DNA from: Candidatus Peregrinibacteria bacterium GW2011_GWA2_33_10
GTDB lineage: Bacteria; Patescibacteriota; Gracilibacteria; UBA1369; GWC2-33-13
DNA length: 46,806 bases
Reading direction: 5' to 3'
NCBI GenBank assembly: GCA_000989565.1
Contig: LBOO01000005.1
Span: forward strand, 1-46,806
The notes below the pieces were generated by a model. The model was not told the DNA's origin. It made no database searches and saw nothing but the letters and a program-made list of their open reading frames with translations. The stretch's first letter is position 1; each line of letters starts with the position of its first letter. Position numbers and translations under genes: made by a program. Below, piece after piece: positions 1-10,200 of this stretch.

Positions 1-365
1 TTCACCCAACTAGCTGTAATTTTCTTTAAATCCTCTTTTTTGATATCTCCCCTTATCCCCCATGCTTGTTTTACACATTCCAAAAATAATTCATCCTCCT
101 CCATCACTCTCTCTATCGGAAATGGTTCCTGAATTATAACTTTTCCATTAAGTTCTACCTTTTTCCCCTTCCTCTTCTTTTTCTCTCCCCCGTCCCTTCC
201 AATATCACACTCCTCCCCCACCCCCTCAATCACCTTACCTCCTATATTTTCACTCACCTTTCCTAAATCCTCATGAACTCCTGCATCAACTTCTCGCGAA
301 ACATCCTCTTTAGTTTCTTGAGGTGATAATATTAATTCATCTTGTAAATAATCAGTTGGATTCAT
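1..365 (-). CDS. Hypothetical protein, N-terminal 121 residues (cut by window edge)
   Basis: This minus-strand frame is open from an ATG at 363-365 to the window edge, so only the N-terminal part is present. The translation begins MNPTDYLQDELILSPQET. It continues through an acidic stretch and a Lys/Arg-rich patch (GEKKKRKGKK) to a conserved-looking end (KQAWGIRGDIKKEDLKKI). I do not recognise a domain and there is no signal peptide. It follows the 229-residue gene after a 9-bp gap, so the two probably share the promoter near 1103-1131. The reading is supported by the absence of stops over 121 codons in AT-rich DNA and by the close spacing. Function unknown. Confidence 0.6.
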   Translation of the reverse strand, partial: MNPTDYLQDELILSPQETKEDVSREVDAGVHEDLGKVSENIGGKVIEGVGEECDIGRDGGEKKKRKGKKVELNGKVIIQEPFPIERVMEEDELFLECVKQAWGIRGDIKKEDLKKITASWV

Positions 366-374
366 ATAATTTTA

Positions 375-1064
375 TTATTTTTGTAAATCTTTATCTAATA
401 ATCTACTCACAAAATAAATCTGGTCATTATTAACTGATAGTCCATTAAATTCCTCACCTTCACTCGGGATCCCCAATGCTTCCGCTATTTTGTTTATTCC
501 CTTGATATCGCCGTCAACACCTTCGATAGGAACTACGCCCTCTATCCAAACACATCCATCATTTGTAGTAACATTTAATAAACGACCTCTCCCCCAAGGA
601 GTATACAATTTACCCGCAGGAACTAAAGTTTCTCCACTTTGCTTAGCTATTTTTTCGTAAGTTTTTTTCATTTTAATCTCAGAAACACCTTCTTCCTTTT
701 TAGTAGCATGCCAAGGAATCGCATTTTTTACTTTAAGAACTACTTTTTCCCCTTTAATCTCACTTACAATGCAAATTCCATCTCTTTTCATTTTTTCAGC
801 AATTTCTACTGCCGGACCATCAAAATAATCCTCTCCTATTTTTTCTCTATTATCAGACACTTTTTCTTCTGCCTTTATCAATTCTCGCATCAATAAATCA
901 ACTGCAAGTTGGTAACTCCCGGTAGCAACCCCGATTTCCAAACAACCTTGTGTTTGACCTAACCTCGCTAGAATACTATCAAGCAATGCCCTAAATTGAT
1001 TAACTTCTGAAGGATCAACAATTTCAGAAATACCATCTGAAAATTTTTTGAATTCATCTTTCAT
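375..1064 (-). CDS. Hypothetical protein, 229 residues
   Basis: This is a soluble protein without a signal peptide or membrane segment. The N-terminal third is predicted helical (residues 1-80). The middle and C-terminal parts look like mixed alpha/beta with several Gly/Val strands, such as GRGRLLNVTTNDGCVWIEGVV around residues 157-177. I do not recognise the family. It is the first gene of a probable two-gene unit with the truncated gene at 1-365. A promoter (TTGACT, 17-bp spacer, TTTAAT) lies about 40 bp upstream and supports this start. The ATG has no Shine-Dalgarno sequence, as for most genes here. Function unknown. Confidence 0.65.
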   Translation of the reverse strand: MKDEFKKFSDGISEIVDPSEVNQFRALLDSILARLGQTQGCLEIGVATGSYQLAVDLLMRELIKAEEKVSDNREKIGEDYFDGPAVEIAEKMKRDGICIVSEIKGEKVVLKVKNAIPWHATKKEEGVSEIKMKKTYEKIAKQSGETLVPAGKLYTPWGRGRLLNVTTNDGCVWIEGVVPIEGVDGDIKGINKIAEALGIPSEGEEFNGLSVNNDQIYFVSRLLDKDLQK

Positions 1065-1102
1065 AAAATGAAAATTAATAAAATAATAAAAAACGAACTA
1101 GA

Positions 1103-1131
1103 ATTAAAACATAAAAAAAAACACAAGTCAA
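1103..1131 (-). promoter_or_regulatory. Promoter for the gene at 375-1064
   Basis: On the minus strand a -35 TTGACT (1126-1131) and a -10 TTTAAT (1103-1108) are separated by exactly 17 bp. The predicted start near 1096 gives a leader of about 32 nt. The same pair of hexamers with the same spacing occurs upstream of the gene at 26933. Confidence 0.55.
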
Positions 1132-1222
1132 TAAAATAAAAAACACAGAACAAAAAATAAAATTAAGCTCTAAAAATAACGTATCCTGCAATGCTGTATA
1201 AATTTATCCACTAAAAATTAAT

Positions 1223-1750
1223 TCAAAACTTACTTTTCAAATACCCCCACATTCTTTTAAAAATCCCCTTATTTTCCGGAACTCGTGAATTTAAATCAGA
1301 ATCTTTTCTCATTTCCGTTTTTTTCGTAACCATATTTCCCATCTCTCTTCCAATTCCGGTCTTCAAATTGTTAAATTTTGATTGCCATAATTTTTTATTT
1401 TTATAATCGGGAATCTGGTCTAAATAATCCATTCTATTCTGCAGCGTATCAATTTGCTGATTTAAGATTTCCATCCTCTGAAAATTTTTTAAATCTTTTC
1501 TATTAATTAAATTGATAGCTCTTCCCAAAATTTCCCGATTTTTATTTTCAATACTCAAATTGTCAGGATAGGAAGGTTTGTAATCCATTTCCTGAAATAT
1601 CTGATTATATTTATCCTGAAACCTCTTTACGGAAACTTCTTTCACATGATCTCGTTTTAAAGAGCTCTCCTGAAACCGGACATATTCGTTTGCACAAAAA
1701 TCATGTAATTTCTCCTCTCTAACCTCAACTTGTCTAGGGATATTAACCAT
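1223..1750 (-). CDS. Hypothetical helical protein, 175 residues
   Basis: This is a charged, mostly helical soluble protein. A probable coiled coil covers about residues 60-145 (many E/K/Q with heptad-like I/L/M, e.g. LNQQIDTLQNRMDYLDQI). The C-terminus is basic and ends in KRMWGYLKSKF, which could be an amphipathic helix. No signal peptide, no cysteine cluster and no known motif are visible. It lies between unrelated genes with 158- and 73-bp gaps and is probably transcribed alone. No family recognised; function unknown. Confidence 0.6.
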   Translation of the reverse strand: MVNIPRQVEVREEKLHDFCANEYVRFQESSLKRDHVKEVSVKRFQDKYNQIFQEMDYKPSYPDNLSIENKNREILGRAINLINRKDLKNFQRMEILNQQIDTLQNRMDYLDQIPDYKNKKLWQSKFNNLKTGIGREMGNMVTKKTEMRKDSDLNSRVPENKGIFKRMWGYLKSKF

Positions 1751-1823
1751 AAATTATAATTTTCATTTCTCCTGTTCTAATCCAAAAGCTATCCTAAAGT
1801 CAATAAAAAATATTTATTAAAAT

Positions 1824-4800
1824 CTATTTACTTAATTCCTTAATTTCTTCCTCGCTCAACGCATAATCAAAAATCTTCACATCATCGATTTTTCCGATAT
1901 AGCCAAAACCTCCATTGTAATATCCACCGATTGTTACAGCATCATTTGTTTTTTTAATCTTGCCTTGCTTGGCAATTGACTGAACCAAATTTCCATTTAC
2001 ATAGGCTTTCAAATATTCACCGTCATAAGTAAATGCCACATCATTCCATTCCCCCGGATTAATAGCTAAAAATTTATTATAAACAGTTCTAACGCCGTCT
2101 TCAGTGATTACTCCGAATCTAAAAGCCCTCCTTAATGGATTTGCGTTAACAGCCAATTCAAAATTCAACTTTTTTGTCACTACAAGCTGATAACGATGAT
2201 CTTCTATTTTATCCGGATTTATTCTGGCAAAAACAGTTATATAATCAGAATTTAAAGATTCATTTGAATCAACAATCAATAATTTATAAATATTATTAAA
2301 ATAAACTCCCAAACTTTTTAAAGTTATAATACCGGATAAAGGACAAAAATCCGCGTTCGGATAACATTTTGGATTGTTTTTTGATTCCGAAATATCAAAA
2401 AAATTCTGTAAACCTTCTTTTTCATCAAAATTCAAATCCAATATCTTTTTACCCAATTGCAAAGGTGCCTTCACTAAAAACTGCGCGCTTTGGCTAATCT
2501 CATGAATACCATTTGAAGCTTTAAAAATAATTTCAAAAGTTTGATCAATTTGAGAAACCGCCGGAGTCCAAAAGAACTCGCCTGTTTCCTCATTAAAACT
2601 TGCATCTGAAGGGATATTTTCAATAAAATAATTAATCTGATTTCCGTAATTATCAGAAGCCTCAACTTTAAAAGCAAAAGAATTTCCGGCAATAATTTCC
2701 TGATCCGCGATATGAGTAATCCATTCAGGCTTAGCAAAATTTTCAGGATAAAAAGCTTTTAAATTTAAAGCAGGATCTCCGAAATAAGTAAAATTCGTAG
2801 TTTTTAAATAATTACCTTTATTACTATCCGGAGGTATGTTTTTTCTGATTTTTTGAATAACTTCTCCCAAATATTTATCCTTTTCTTCAAAAATAAATTT
2901 ATATAAAAATTTTTCAATCTGCTCGGCATCCGGACTAATGGCAAGCCCCGGGAAGCCAATTGATGCCACTGAACCATTTTCAACATTCAAAAATTTTTCC
3001 GCGATACTGGAAATAATTCCACTCGAATTAACCGTATTATACAAACCTCCAAAACAATTCAATGAAAGCAAAATCGGATATTGCGTATTTTTCAAAGAAT
3101 AAACATGATTATTGTCAAGATAGGCGGCTTTATAAAAAATCCCGTTCCATGAATCAATATGTCCATGCCCGATATAATTGACTATCATTTGTCCTAAATT
3201 CATTTTTTCAATAAAATCCGCTCTCGCCGCGCTAATGGAATTTTCAAACATTTCAGGCGAATTTTTAAAATAACCGTAACTTTCAGGTAAATAAGCTTTA
3301 ATTGTAGGTTCAAGTAAGTCTACGTAAGGACTTTGCGCACTAAGATTAAACACATTCTTTTTAACAACATCGGCATAAAAATCACTCTCAAAAACAAAAA
3401 TTTTCTCAACGATATTATGTAATTCATCTTTATTTATTACAGGAAACCTGCCTGTAATGATTTCTCCGGTTGTATTTTTATTTTCAACTACAAAATCAGA
3501 AAACAATTCATCATCAGGAAGCTCATATTCCGTATCATTTTGAAAATCCTTCACAGGAAAATAATCATAAATTGTTGGAATATAATCTTTAATTTCAGTT
3601 TTCAAATGATTTTTCGGATCAAAAGTCGTATTACCGATCAAAAGCAAATATTTCGGTTTAATTTGCCAATTATAATAAGCATCCGACAAAAAACTTTTTA
3701 TGGCTTGCGGATCTTTAATCCCGAAATTGTACTTGTTGTATATTTCCGTAACAGTATAAACATTTACAACAAAATTATCATTAAACTCCCTATATTCTTT
3801 TAATCGTAAAATATCGGAACCGGATTTTAAAGATTTATCTTCTGTGAACTCCATCAAATCAGGATGAGAAATAATAATATAATCCGCTCCCAAAGGATTA
3901 TTATAAAAATTATTCTGTTCTATTAAGGAAATATTATCAGGAATCAGATAATTATCTTCAAAAATCAAATGATATTTCCGGTCATTCATATTATCAGAAG
4001 CGAACAACAAACCATCCTCCACAATCTTCACATCAGCTTCGTCTATTTTTGTTATTTCCGTATTCGAAGTTACTTGAAAAATATCAAAATTCTGCCTTAA
4101 ACCGGATATAATCTTAAATCCGGCCTCATTTAAAGCATTAAATGTAAAATATTTCTGACCGGAATCTAAAATAATATTGCGTGGATAATATAAATCAAAA
4201 TTATCAAGGTATAATGTATTACCGGAATTTTCTAACTTGATCTCTAAACTGTTTTGCGCTTTCAAAAGTTCAGTATTAAAATTAATCTCCAAAAATTGAT
4301 TATTATAAATCTGATTTTCCAAAACATTCTCTTTTATTATCCGGCCATTTAAGTAAACATCAAAATAAGCACTCACTTTATTAGTATCAAATCGTATCGT
4401 TTTTAAAATAATTTTAGAATTCGGATTGGAATAATCCATATTTTTTAAAACGAAATCAAATTTAAAATTCTTTGGATAACTGAAAGATGACCAGAAAAAA
4501 TGATCTCTTCCAATTCCATTTTTCAAATTGAAATTATAAAATTTATTTTCCTCAAAATGCGTTTTTTCTAAATATGAATTTGAAAACAAAGTTGGAGACA
4601 TCAAACTCAAATCTGCTTTATTAATTATCGCGTTTCCAATATCGCCGCTATTAATTTGTTCCAAAAAATAAACATTTTGAGAAGTATTCAAAGAACTGAT
4701 CTTCTCAGCATAAAAAACCAATGCGTTATTATCTATTGAAAAAGGGACCTCTTGTCCCTTATTGGACAATTTTACATTTAAAACATCTGTCCTAAAACCT

Positions 4801-4967
4801 TTAGCCACCAATTCCTCAAAAGTAATTTTATGAAACCCTTCTTTGGAAGTTGAAATTTTTAACAGCGGATTCGCTGATTCAGCTGTCGCGAAATTAACGG
4901 ACAAATCAGAAAAAAAATTTATTGTAAGAGCTAAAATTACAAATAAAATTAATATTTTCTTTGACAT
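1824..4967 (-). CDS. Secreted C25-type (gingipain-like) cysteine peptidase with Ig-like and LamG domains
   Basis: This is a 1047-residue extracellular protein. Residues 1-30 form a signal peptide (hydrophobic ILILFVILALTINFF, then ATAES). A long beta-rich N-terminal region is followed by a caspase-fold C25 domain at about 360-740. Its signatures are YLLLIGNTTFDP (440-451), ITGRFPV (504-510), the catalytic His in YIGHGHIDSWNG (598-609) and the catalytic Cys in LLSLNCFGG (633-641, Cys638). The domain ends at TYFGDPAL (727-734). An Ig-like or He-PIG-type domain (about 748-834) and a concanavalin-A/LamG domain (about 842-1045) follow, and may bind glycans. The order is that of the C25 secretion-associated peptidases such as PorU and gingipains, but no type IX sorting domain is seen. 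It stands alone, divergent from the helicase gene. Substrate unknown. Confidence 0.85.
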   Translation of the reverse strand: MSKKILILFVILALTINFFSDLSVNFATAESANPLLKISTSKEGFHKITFEELVAKGFRTDVLNVKLSNKGQEVPFSIDNNALVFYAEKISSLNTSQNVYFLEQINSGDIGNAIINKADLSLMSPTLFSNSYLEKTHFEENKFYNFNLKNGIGRDHFFWSSFSYPKNFKFDFVLKNMDYSNPNSKIILKTIRFDTNKVSAYFDVYLNGRIIKENVLENQIYNNQFLEINFNTELLKAQNSLEIKLENSGNTLYLDNFDLYYPRNIILDSGQKYFTFNALNEAGFKIISGLRQNFDIFQVTSNTEITKIDEADVKIVEDGLLFASDNMNDRKYHLIFEDNYLIPDNISLIEQNNFYNNPLGADYIIISHPDLMEFTEDKSLKSGSDILRLKEYREFNDNFVVNVYTVTEIYNKYNFGIKDPQAIKSFLSDAYYNWQIKPKYLLLIGNTTFDPKNHLKTEIKDYIPTIYDYFPVKDFQNDTEYELPDDELFSDFVVENKNTTGEIITGRFPVINKDELHNIVEKIFVFESDFYADVVKKNVFNLSAQSPYVDLLEPTIKAYLPESYGYFKNSPEMFENSISAARADFIEKMNLGQMIVNYIGHGHIDSWNGIFYKAAYLDNNHVYSLKNTQYPILLSLNCFGGLYNTVNSSGIISSIAEKFLNVENGSVASIGFPGLAISPDAEQIEKFLYKFIFEEKDKYLGEVIQKIRKNIPPDSNKGNYLKTTNFTYFGDPALNLKAFYPENFAKPEWITHIADQEIIAGNSFAFKVEASDNYGNQINYFIENIPSDASFNEETGEFFWTPAVSQIDQTFEIIFKASNGIHEISQSAQFLVKAPLQLGKKILDLNFDEKEGLQNFFDISESKNNPKCYPNADFCPLSGIITLKSLGVYFNNIYKLLIVDSNESLNSDYITVFARINPDKIEDHRYQLVVTKKLNFELAVNANPLRRAFRFGVITEDGVRTVYNKFLAINPGEWNDVAFTYDGEYLKAYVNGNLVQSIAKQGKIKKTNDAVTIGGYYNGGFGYIGKIDDVKIFDYALSEEEIKELSK

Positions 4968-5163
4968 ATTTATTTTTTATTAAAAAATTTAAAACTAAAA
5001 CAGTTTATTCAGAATTAAACTACTATTCAAGAGAAAAATTTCAAAAAAATTTCTTTAAAACCCAAAAACTTTTCTAACTTGCTTTTTTAGTAAAAATATA
5101 TTAATATTTCCACTCGATCTTTAAATGATTTTAAGCATCTACAGCAAATAATGAGTTTGAAGA

Positions 5164-5172
5164 TGATATAAT
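5164..5172 (+). promoter_or_regulatory. Extended -10 promoter of the DEAD-box helicase gene
   Basis: TG (5164-5165), one base, then TATAAT (5167-5172) forms a perfect extended -10 element. No good -35 is seen. The expected start near 5179 would leave a leader of only about 9 nt before the ATG at 5188. The rest of the 4968-5187 divergent gap is AT-rich with no other clear signal. Confidence 0.55.
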
Positions 5173-5187
5173 TTCTTAAAAAAATAC

Positions 5188-6816
5188 ATGATCAAATTTG
5201 AAAACAGTGGTTTAAAACCCGAAATTCTTTCAGCGTTAAAAGAATTAAATTTTATTGAGCCAACGCCGATCCAGAAAAAAACAATTCCGCATTTGTTGAC
5301 TTCCAAACAAAATTTAATTGCCTCCGCTCAAACAGGAACCGGAAAAACAGCGGCTTTTTCATTGCCTATAATTCAACAAATCGATGTTAATGACAGAAAC
5401 ACGCAAGCAATGATACTTTGTCCAACCCGAGAATTATGTTTACAAATAACTAAAGATATCCACAATTTCAGTAAACACCTCGCAAAAATTGATACAGTGG
5501 CGATTTACGGCGGAGACAGCATTGATAAACAAATCAATTTACTGAAAAAAGGAGCGCAAATAGTAGTTGGAACTCCGGGCCGTGTCAATGACCTAATGGA
5601 TAGAAAAAAGCTCAATATATCCGCAATAAAATGGCTTGTACTTGATGAAGCTGATGAAATTTTAGATATGGGATTTAAAGATGATCTGGATGCCATATTG
5701 GAAAGAACTCCTGACAGCAAACAAACTCTGCTTTTTTCAGCCACAATGCAGAAAGGAATAATGGAAATCGCCCGCAAACACATAAAAGACGCGCACCGAA
5801 TAAGCATGGGTGATCAAAATATTAGCGCTGAGAATATTACCCATGAATTTTATATTACACATGCTAAAGACCGCTTCGACGCATTAGTACGAATCTTGGA
5901 TTCCAATCCTGATATTTATGGCATATTGTTTTGCCGCACTCGCCAAGAAACTCAAGAAGTGGCCGACAAATTAAAACAATTTAAATACAATGCTGAAGCC
6001 CTTCACGGAGATGTTTCACAAAACATGCGCACTCAAATCATGAGTCATTTCAAAAGAAAAAATATTAAACTTCTGGTTGCCACAGATGTTGCTGCCCGTG
6101 GAATCGACGTGAACAATTTAAGCCATGTAATAAATTTCAGCTTACCCGACAGCCCTCGAACTTACATCCATAGAAGCGGAAGAACAGGAAGAGCAAGCCA
6201 AAGCGGAATTTCGATTTCCATTCTGAACATGAAAGAAATGAGAAAAATCCAACTGATTGAAAAAATCGTCGGCAAAAGATTTACTCAGAAAAAAATTCCG
6301 TTGGGAACTGAAATATGCGAAAAACAATTATATAATTTCGTTGATAAAATAAAAAATATTGACCTGAACGAAACTCAAATAACGCAATATTTACCGCCAA
6401 TCATGGAAAAACTGAAAGACATGACTCGTGAAGAAGTCATCAAACGATTTATATCAATTGAACTCCACCAAATATTAAGCCATTATAAAAATTCAGCGGA
6501 TTTGAACAGCAATATTCACGATCACGAAAAAGAAATCGGTTATAATAAAGGAAAAAGCAAAAGAGATAATAGAGGTGTTTCTTTCGCTGCTTTTACGATT
6601 AACTTGGGAAAAAAACACAGATTTAACCATAAACTTTTTTTCGAACTGATCACGATGCATCCAAGACTCCGCAAAGTGCGTATAGGAGACATTAGAATCG
6701 GAGAAAACAGTACGTATTTTGAAATCGACGAAAGTTATGACAGAGAAACAATGAAATGCATGAACAATATGAGATTTAAAGGCACAGAAATCATCACAAA
6801 TCCGGCAAGACAGTAA
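5188..6816 (+). CDS. DEAD-box ATP-dependent RNA helicase with C-terminal RNA-binding domain
   Basis: This RNA helicase unwinds RNA duplexes in ribosome assembly, mRNA decay or cold adaptation. All family motifs are present: Q motif EPTPIQ (24-29), Walker A AQTGTGKT (47-54), PTREL (79-83), TPGR (129-132), DEAD (153-156), SAT (184-186), ATDVAARGID (298-307) and HRSGRTGR (328-335). A linker helical region (about 380-460) leads to a DbpA/CsdA-type RRM-like domain (about 464-538, GVSFAAFTINLG...VRIGDIRIGENSTYFEID), which in DbpA binds 23S rRNA. At 542 residues it is close to CsdA/DeaD, but domain content alone does not separate CsdA from DbpA. It has its own extended -10 promoter and converges on the holin-family gene with a 29-bp gap. 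No cold-shock box is visible. Confidence 0.93.
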   Translation: MIKFENSGLKPEILSALKELNFIEPTPIQKKTIPHLLTSKQNLIASAQTGTGKTAAFSLPIIQQIDVNDRNTQAMILCPTRELCLQITKDIHNFSKHLAKIDTVAIYGGDSIDKQINLLKKGAQIVVGTPGRVNDLMDRKKLNISAIKWLVLDEADEILDMGFKDDLDAILERTPDSKQTLLFSATMQKGIMEIARKHIKDAHRISMGDQNISAENITHEFYITHAKDRFDALVRILDSNPDIYGILFCRTRQETQEVADKLKQFKYNAEALHGDVSQNMRTQIMSHFKRKNIKLLVATDVAARGIDVNNLSHVINFSLPDSPRTYIHRSGRTGRASQSGISISILNMKEMRKIQLIEKIVGKRFTQKKIPLGTEICEKQLYNFVDKIKNIDLNETQITQYLPPIMEKLKDMTREEVIKRFISIELHQILSHYKNSADLNSNIHDHEKEIGYNKGKSKRDNRGVSFAAFTINLGKKHRFNHKLFFELITMHPRLRKVRIGDIRIGENSTYFEIDESYDRETMKCMNNMRFKGTEIITNPARQ

Positions 6817-6845
6817 AATCATTCAAAACCGAGAAGTATAAAATT

Positions 6846-7184
6846 TTACACATCCAAAACATTATACACAACCATTGACACAAGGGTTAAAACAAGACTG
6901 AAAACAACCGCCCACCAAAAATTTTTGACTTCAAAACCGGAAACCAGTCTATCAGCCAACATAACTAAAAGTGCATTTAGTACAATCGTAAAAAGACCTA
7001 AAGTTAAAACGTTAATCGGCAAAGTCAAAAAAAGCAAAACCGGTTTTACAAAAGTATTGATTAAAGCCAAAACCAAAGCTCCAATTATCGCAGCTGACAT
7101 ATTTTTAACCTGAATACCGGGTAAAAGTCGCGCGGTAATTAAAATTGTAATTAAAACAGCTAAAGATTTTATTAAAAAATTCAT
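6846..7184 (-). CDS. Phage holin family 4 / YvlD-type membrane protein
   Basis: This 112-residue protein is almost entirely membrane-embedded, with four predicted helices at about residues 4-22, 30-52, 57-80 and 88-110. The pattern LINTFVKPVLLFLTLPINVLTLGLF (about 41-65), with a Pro-containing hydrophobic loop, is typical of the superfamily annotated as 'phage holin family protein' (YvlD/DUF360). Despite the name, members are ordinary chromosomal membrane proteins of unknown role and need not cause lysis. No phage genes are nearby. It converges on the helicase gene. Start chosen at the only in-frame ATG before the first helix. Confidence 0.85.
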   Translation of the reverse strand: MNFLIKSLAVLITILITARLLPGIQVKNMSAAIIGALVLALINTFVKPVLLFLTLPINVLTLGLFTIVLNALLVMLADRLVSGFEVKNFWWAVVFSLVLTLVSMVVYNVLDV

Positions 7185-7256
7185 AATCTTAGATTAAGAA
7201 ATAATTTATGATTATAGAAAAAAAAACAAATATATGCAAATATTTAAATGTTTTTA

Positions 7257-7265
7257 TGGTATAAT
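7257..7265 (+). promoter_or_regulatory. Extended -10 promoter of the E/K-rich protein gene
   Basis: TG, one base, then TATAAT (7260-7265) forms a perfect extended -10 element 32 bp upstream of the ATG at 7298, giving a leader of about 26 nt. No convincing -35 is present. Confidence 0.55.
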
Positions 7266-7297
7266 TATAATCTAAGAATAAATTTTTTAGACTTTAG

Positions 7298-10200
7298 ATG
7301 GCCAATCAACAAAACACATCATCAGCTCCAAGCACACAAAATGAGGACATTCAAACTCCTACCACTCTTAATAATCCCGAATTAAAAAAATATGAAAATA
7401 TTCCCGCTTTAATAAAATCCGTGGAAAAACATAAAATTCCGGATAATTATAAAAAATTTCTTAACAATTTTAAAGGTGATGAAGATCAATACAAAGAATA
7501 TTTAAGAAAATACCTGGCAAAAGAACTGAAAATAAACAATCGCGATTTAAATATTAGCCCTACTTTAAGGCAAGCTTTTGATACAAAAGTAAACTCATTA
7601 TATAAAAATGCGCTATTTGAAACACAAGCAAAGCCGGAAGAAATAAAAGATAAATTAAATGATGTATTCAAAAAAGAAGAAAAATCGTTTGACATGAATA
7701 CGTCCACAAATATAGAAGCATTTACAGCTCAAATAATGGAAAAAATGCAAAAAGAATTGACTCCTGAGCAATTTGAAGCATTTAAAAACAATCCGGAAAC
7801 ATTAAAACAAATCGAAATTAAATTTCAGGAAAATCAAAAAATATCACAAAAAATTATAGATGAGACAAATAAAGAAATTGATGATAAAACCTCTGTTTCC
7901 AATGAAAACCTTCTTACTTTCTCAAAAGAAAAAATAAACGATAAAGTGAAACAACCTTTGGTCTCTTACCTAAAAGGAAAAGGAAAAAATATTTTAAATT
8001 TCTTCCTGCCTACCCTAGATAGTAAAATCGAATCCGCCATTGATAAAAAATTCAAATGGCGCGGCTCCATTAATGACAAAGCACAAGCATCAATAAAAGA
8101 TTTATCGTTAAGTCCGACTGATTTGGATGACGTAAAATACCTCAATGACAAAGCATCATTCAGCACTTTGCTAAAACAGAAATTAGGACATGAAATGGAT
8201 GATGACAGTAAACTTTTACTACCTCAATTAAAAGATCCGATTGATAAAAAAATTGATGATCTTTATCTGCAATACAAATCGAACCACCAAGAAAAATCAA
8301 CACAAGCTCTGGCAGATGCCAAAAAAGCATTAAAAATAAACTTTGAAAAAATTGATGAATTGCCTTCTGACAAAGATAAATTTAAAGAGTATTTTACAAA
8401 AAAAATGCATTCTTCAGTTGGCGATAAAAACATCCAATATATTGAAAATCATTTAATTGGTTTGTATGGAGAAATCCATACTCTGTTTGAAGATTATCAA
8501 AAAGAAATAAAAAGAAGAGAAGAGGAAGAAGAGAATGGCAAAGACAAAGAAAAAGGTTCTGACGTGATAAGCTATAAAGAAGCAAAAAAATTAAATCCGA
8601 ATTTAGATCGAGAACACTACGATAAAGCAATCAAAAGAATGGCGCGTTTAAACCAAGTTTTTGGATATAAAGAGCTAATGTTAAAAACAAATGGAAAAAT
8701 GAACAATTTTATATTCATGGCCATTTCCACGCTTGAAGATAACGACTTCAGCCAATTACATGAAAAATTGCTCAAACACTCGCCTGACCACAAAACATTT
8801 TTCCTTAATTTTTTCCATGATCCATTAATAGCAGAGTCCGTTTCGACCATGAAAGGCAAAACAATGGAAAGCTGGAGTGAATTTGAAAAAGGAGTGCAGG
8901 ATATTGGAATTAATCCTAAAGAATTCTTTAAAGAAGAAAAAGAAGAAACAGAGGATAATAAATCCTCGGAAGAAAAAGAAGAAGAAAAAGATAATATTTT
9001 AGAAGAAACTCCGAAAACAGAAGAAAAAATTACTGACAAAGAAAAAATTAAAACTGAAATTTCCTCAGATAATGCTCAAAAATTCGAAGAATTCAAAATA
9101 GAACAAATAAACGACGAACAAAAAATACCAACAAAAAATGAAGAAGAACAAAATGTTATTGATAATGCTCAAACGGAAAAAACAGAAAAAATTGAGGATA
9201 TACAAAAAGAAATAACAGACAAAGATTCACAAGAAGATGTTAAAGAAACCGAGGCCGAAGAAGAACAAAATGAAGAGAAAAAAGAAACAAAGGAAGAAAT
9301 AAAAGAAGATGTTAAAGAAACTGATGTCGATACGGAAAAAGTTGAAAACGAAGAGGAACAAGATGAAAAAACAGAAAAAACACAAAAAGATGAAGAGAAA
9401 AAAGAAACTGTAGAAGAACAAAAAGAAGATGTTAAAGAAACTGATGCCCAAACGGAAAAAGTTGAAAACGAAGAAAAAGAAGATATTAAAAAAACTGATG
9501 TCCATACCGAAAAAATTGAAAACGAAGAAAAAGAAAAACAACAAGATGAAAAAAAAGCCGAAGAAGAAAAAAATGAAGAGAAACAAAAAACAGATGAAGA
9601 ACAAAAAGAAGATGTTAAAAAAACTGATGTCCATACCGAAAAGATTGAAAACGAAGAAAAAGAAAAACAACAAGATGAAAAAAAAGTCGAAGTAGAACAA
9701 AATGAAGAGAAACAAGAAACAGATGAAGAAGAAAAAGAAGATATTAAAAAAACTGATGTCCATACCGAAAAAATTGAAAAAGAAGAAAAAGAAAAACAAC
9801 AAGATGAAAAAAAAGCCGAAGTAGAAAAAAATGAAGAGAAAAAAGAAACAGATGAAGAAATTAAAGAAATCATTGATAATTCCTCTACTCAAATAAAAAC
9901 TGACAATATTGAAGAAAAACCGGCTGAAAAATCTCAAAACATCAAAATAAAATCAGATATAGAAGAAAAAACAGAAGAAATACAAAAAGAACCTGAGATA
10001 AAACCAAAAGAAGAAGCCAAAACAATAATAACTGATTCTAACATTCTTTTTGAAACTCACGAAAATCCGGAAGAACAGCAAGAAGAGGAAGAAGTAGAGG
10101 AACAAAGAGAAGAAACCGAAAAAGACCACAGCTTTAAAAGATTAATCAAATTAAAACAATATTTTGAAGAAAAAAAGAAACTAAAAGAAAAAATTGATGA

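Noticed and set aside
6846-7184. Prophage suggested by a 'phage holin' family gene
   Set aside because: No other phage gene is nearby, and this family is common on ordinary chromosomes.
9482-9868. Regular repeats considered as a CRISPR array
   Set aside because: Unit is 129 bp, in frame, with no unique spacers or short palindromic repeats, and no cas genes are present.
9169-9937. Two long minus-strand open frames (about 235 codons each) rich in Ser/Phe
   Set aside because: They are antisense to the E/K-rich tandem repeat; Glu/Lys codons read backwards give Phe/Ser without stops.
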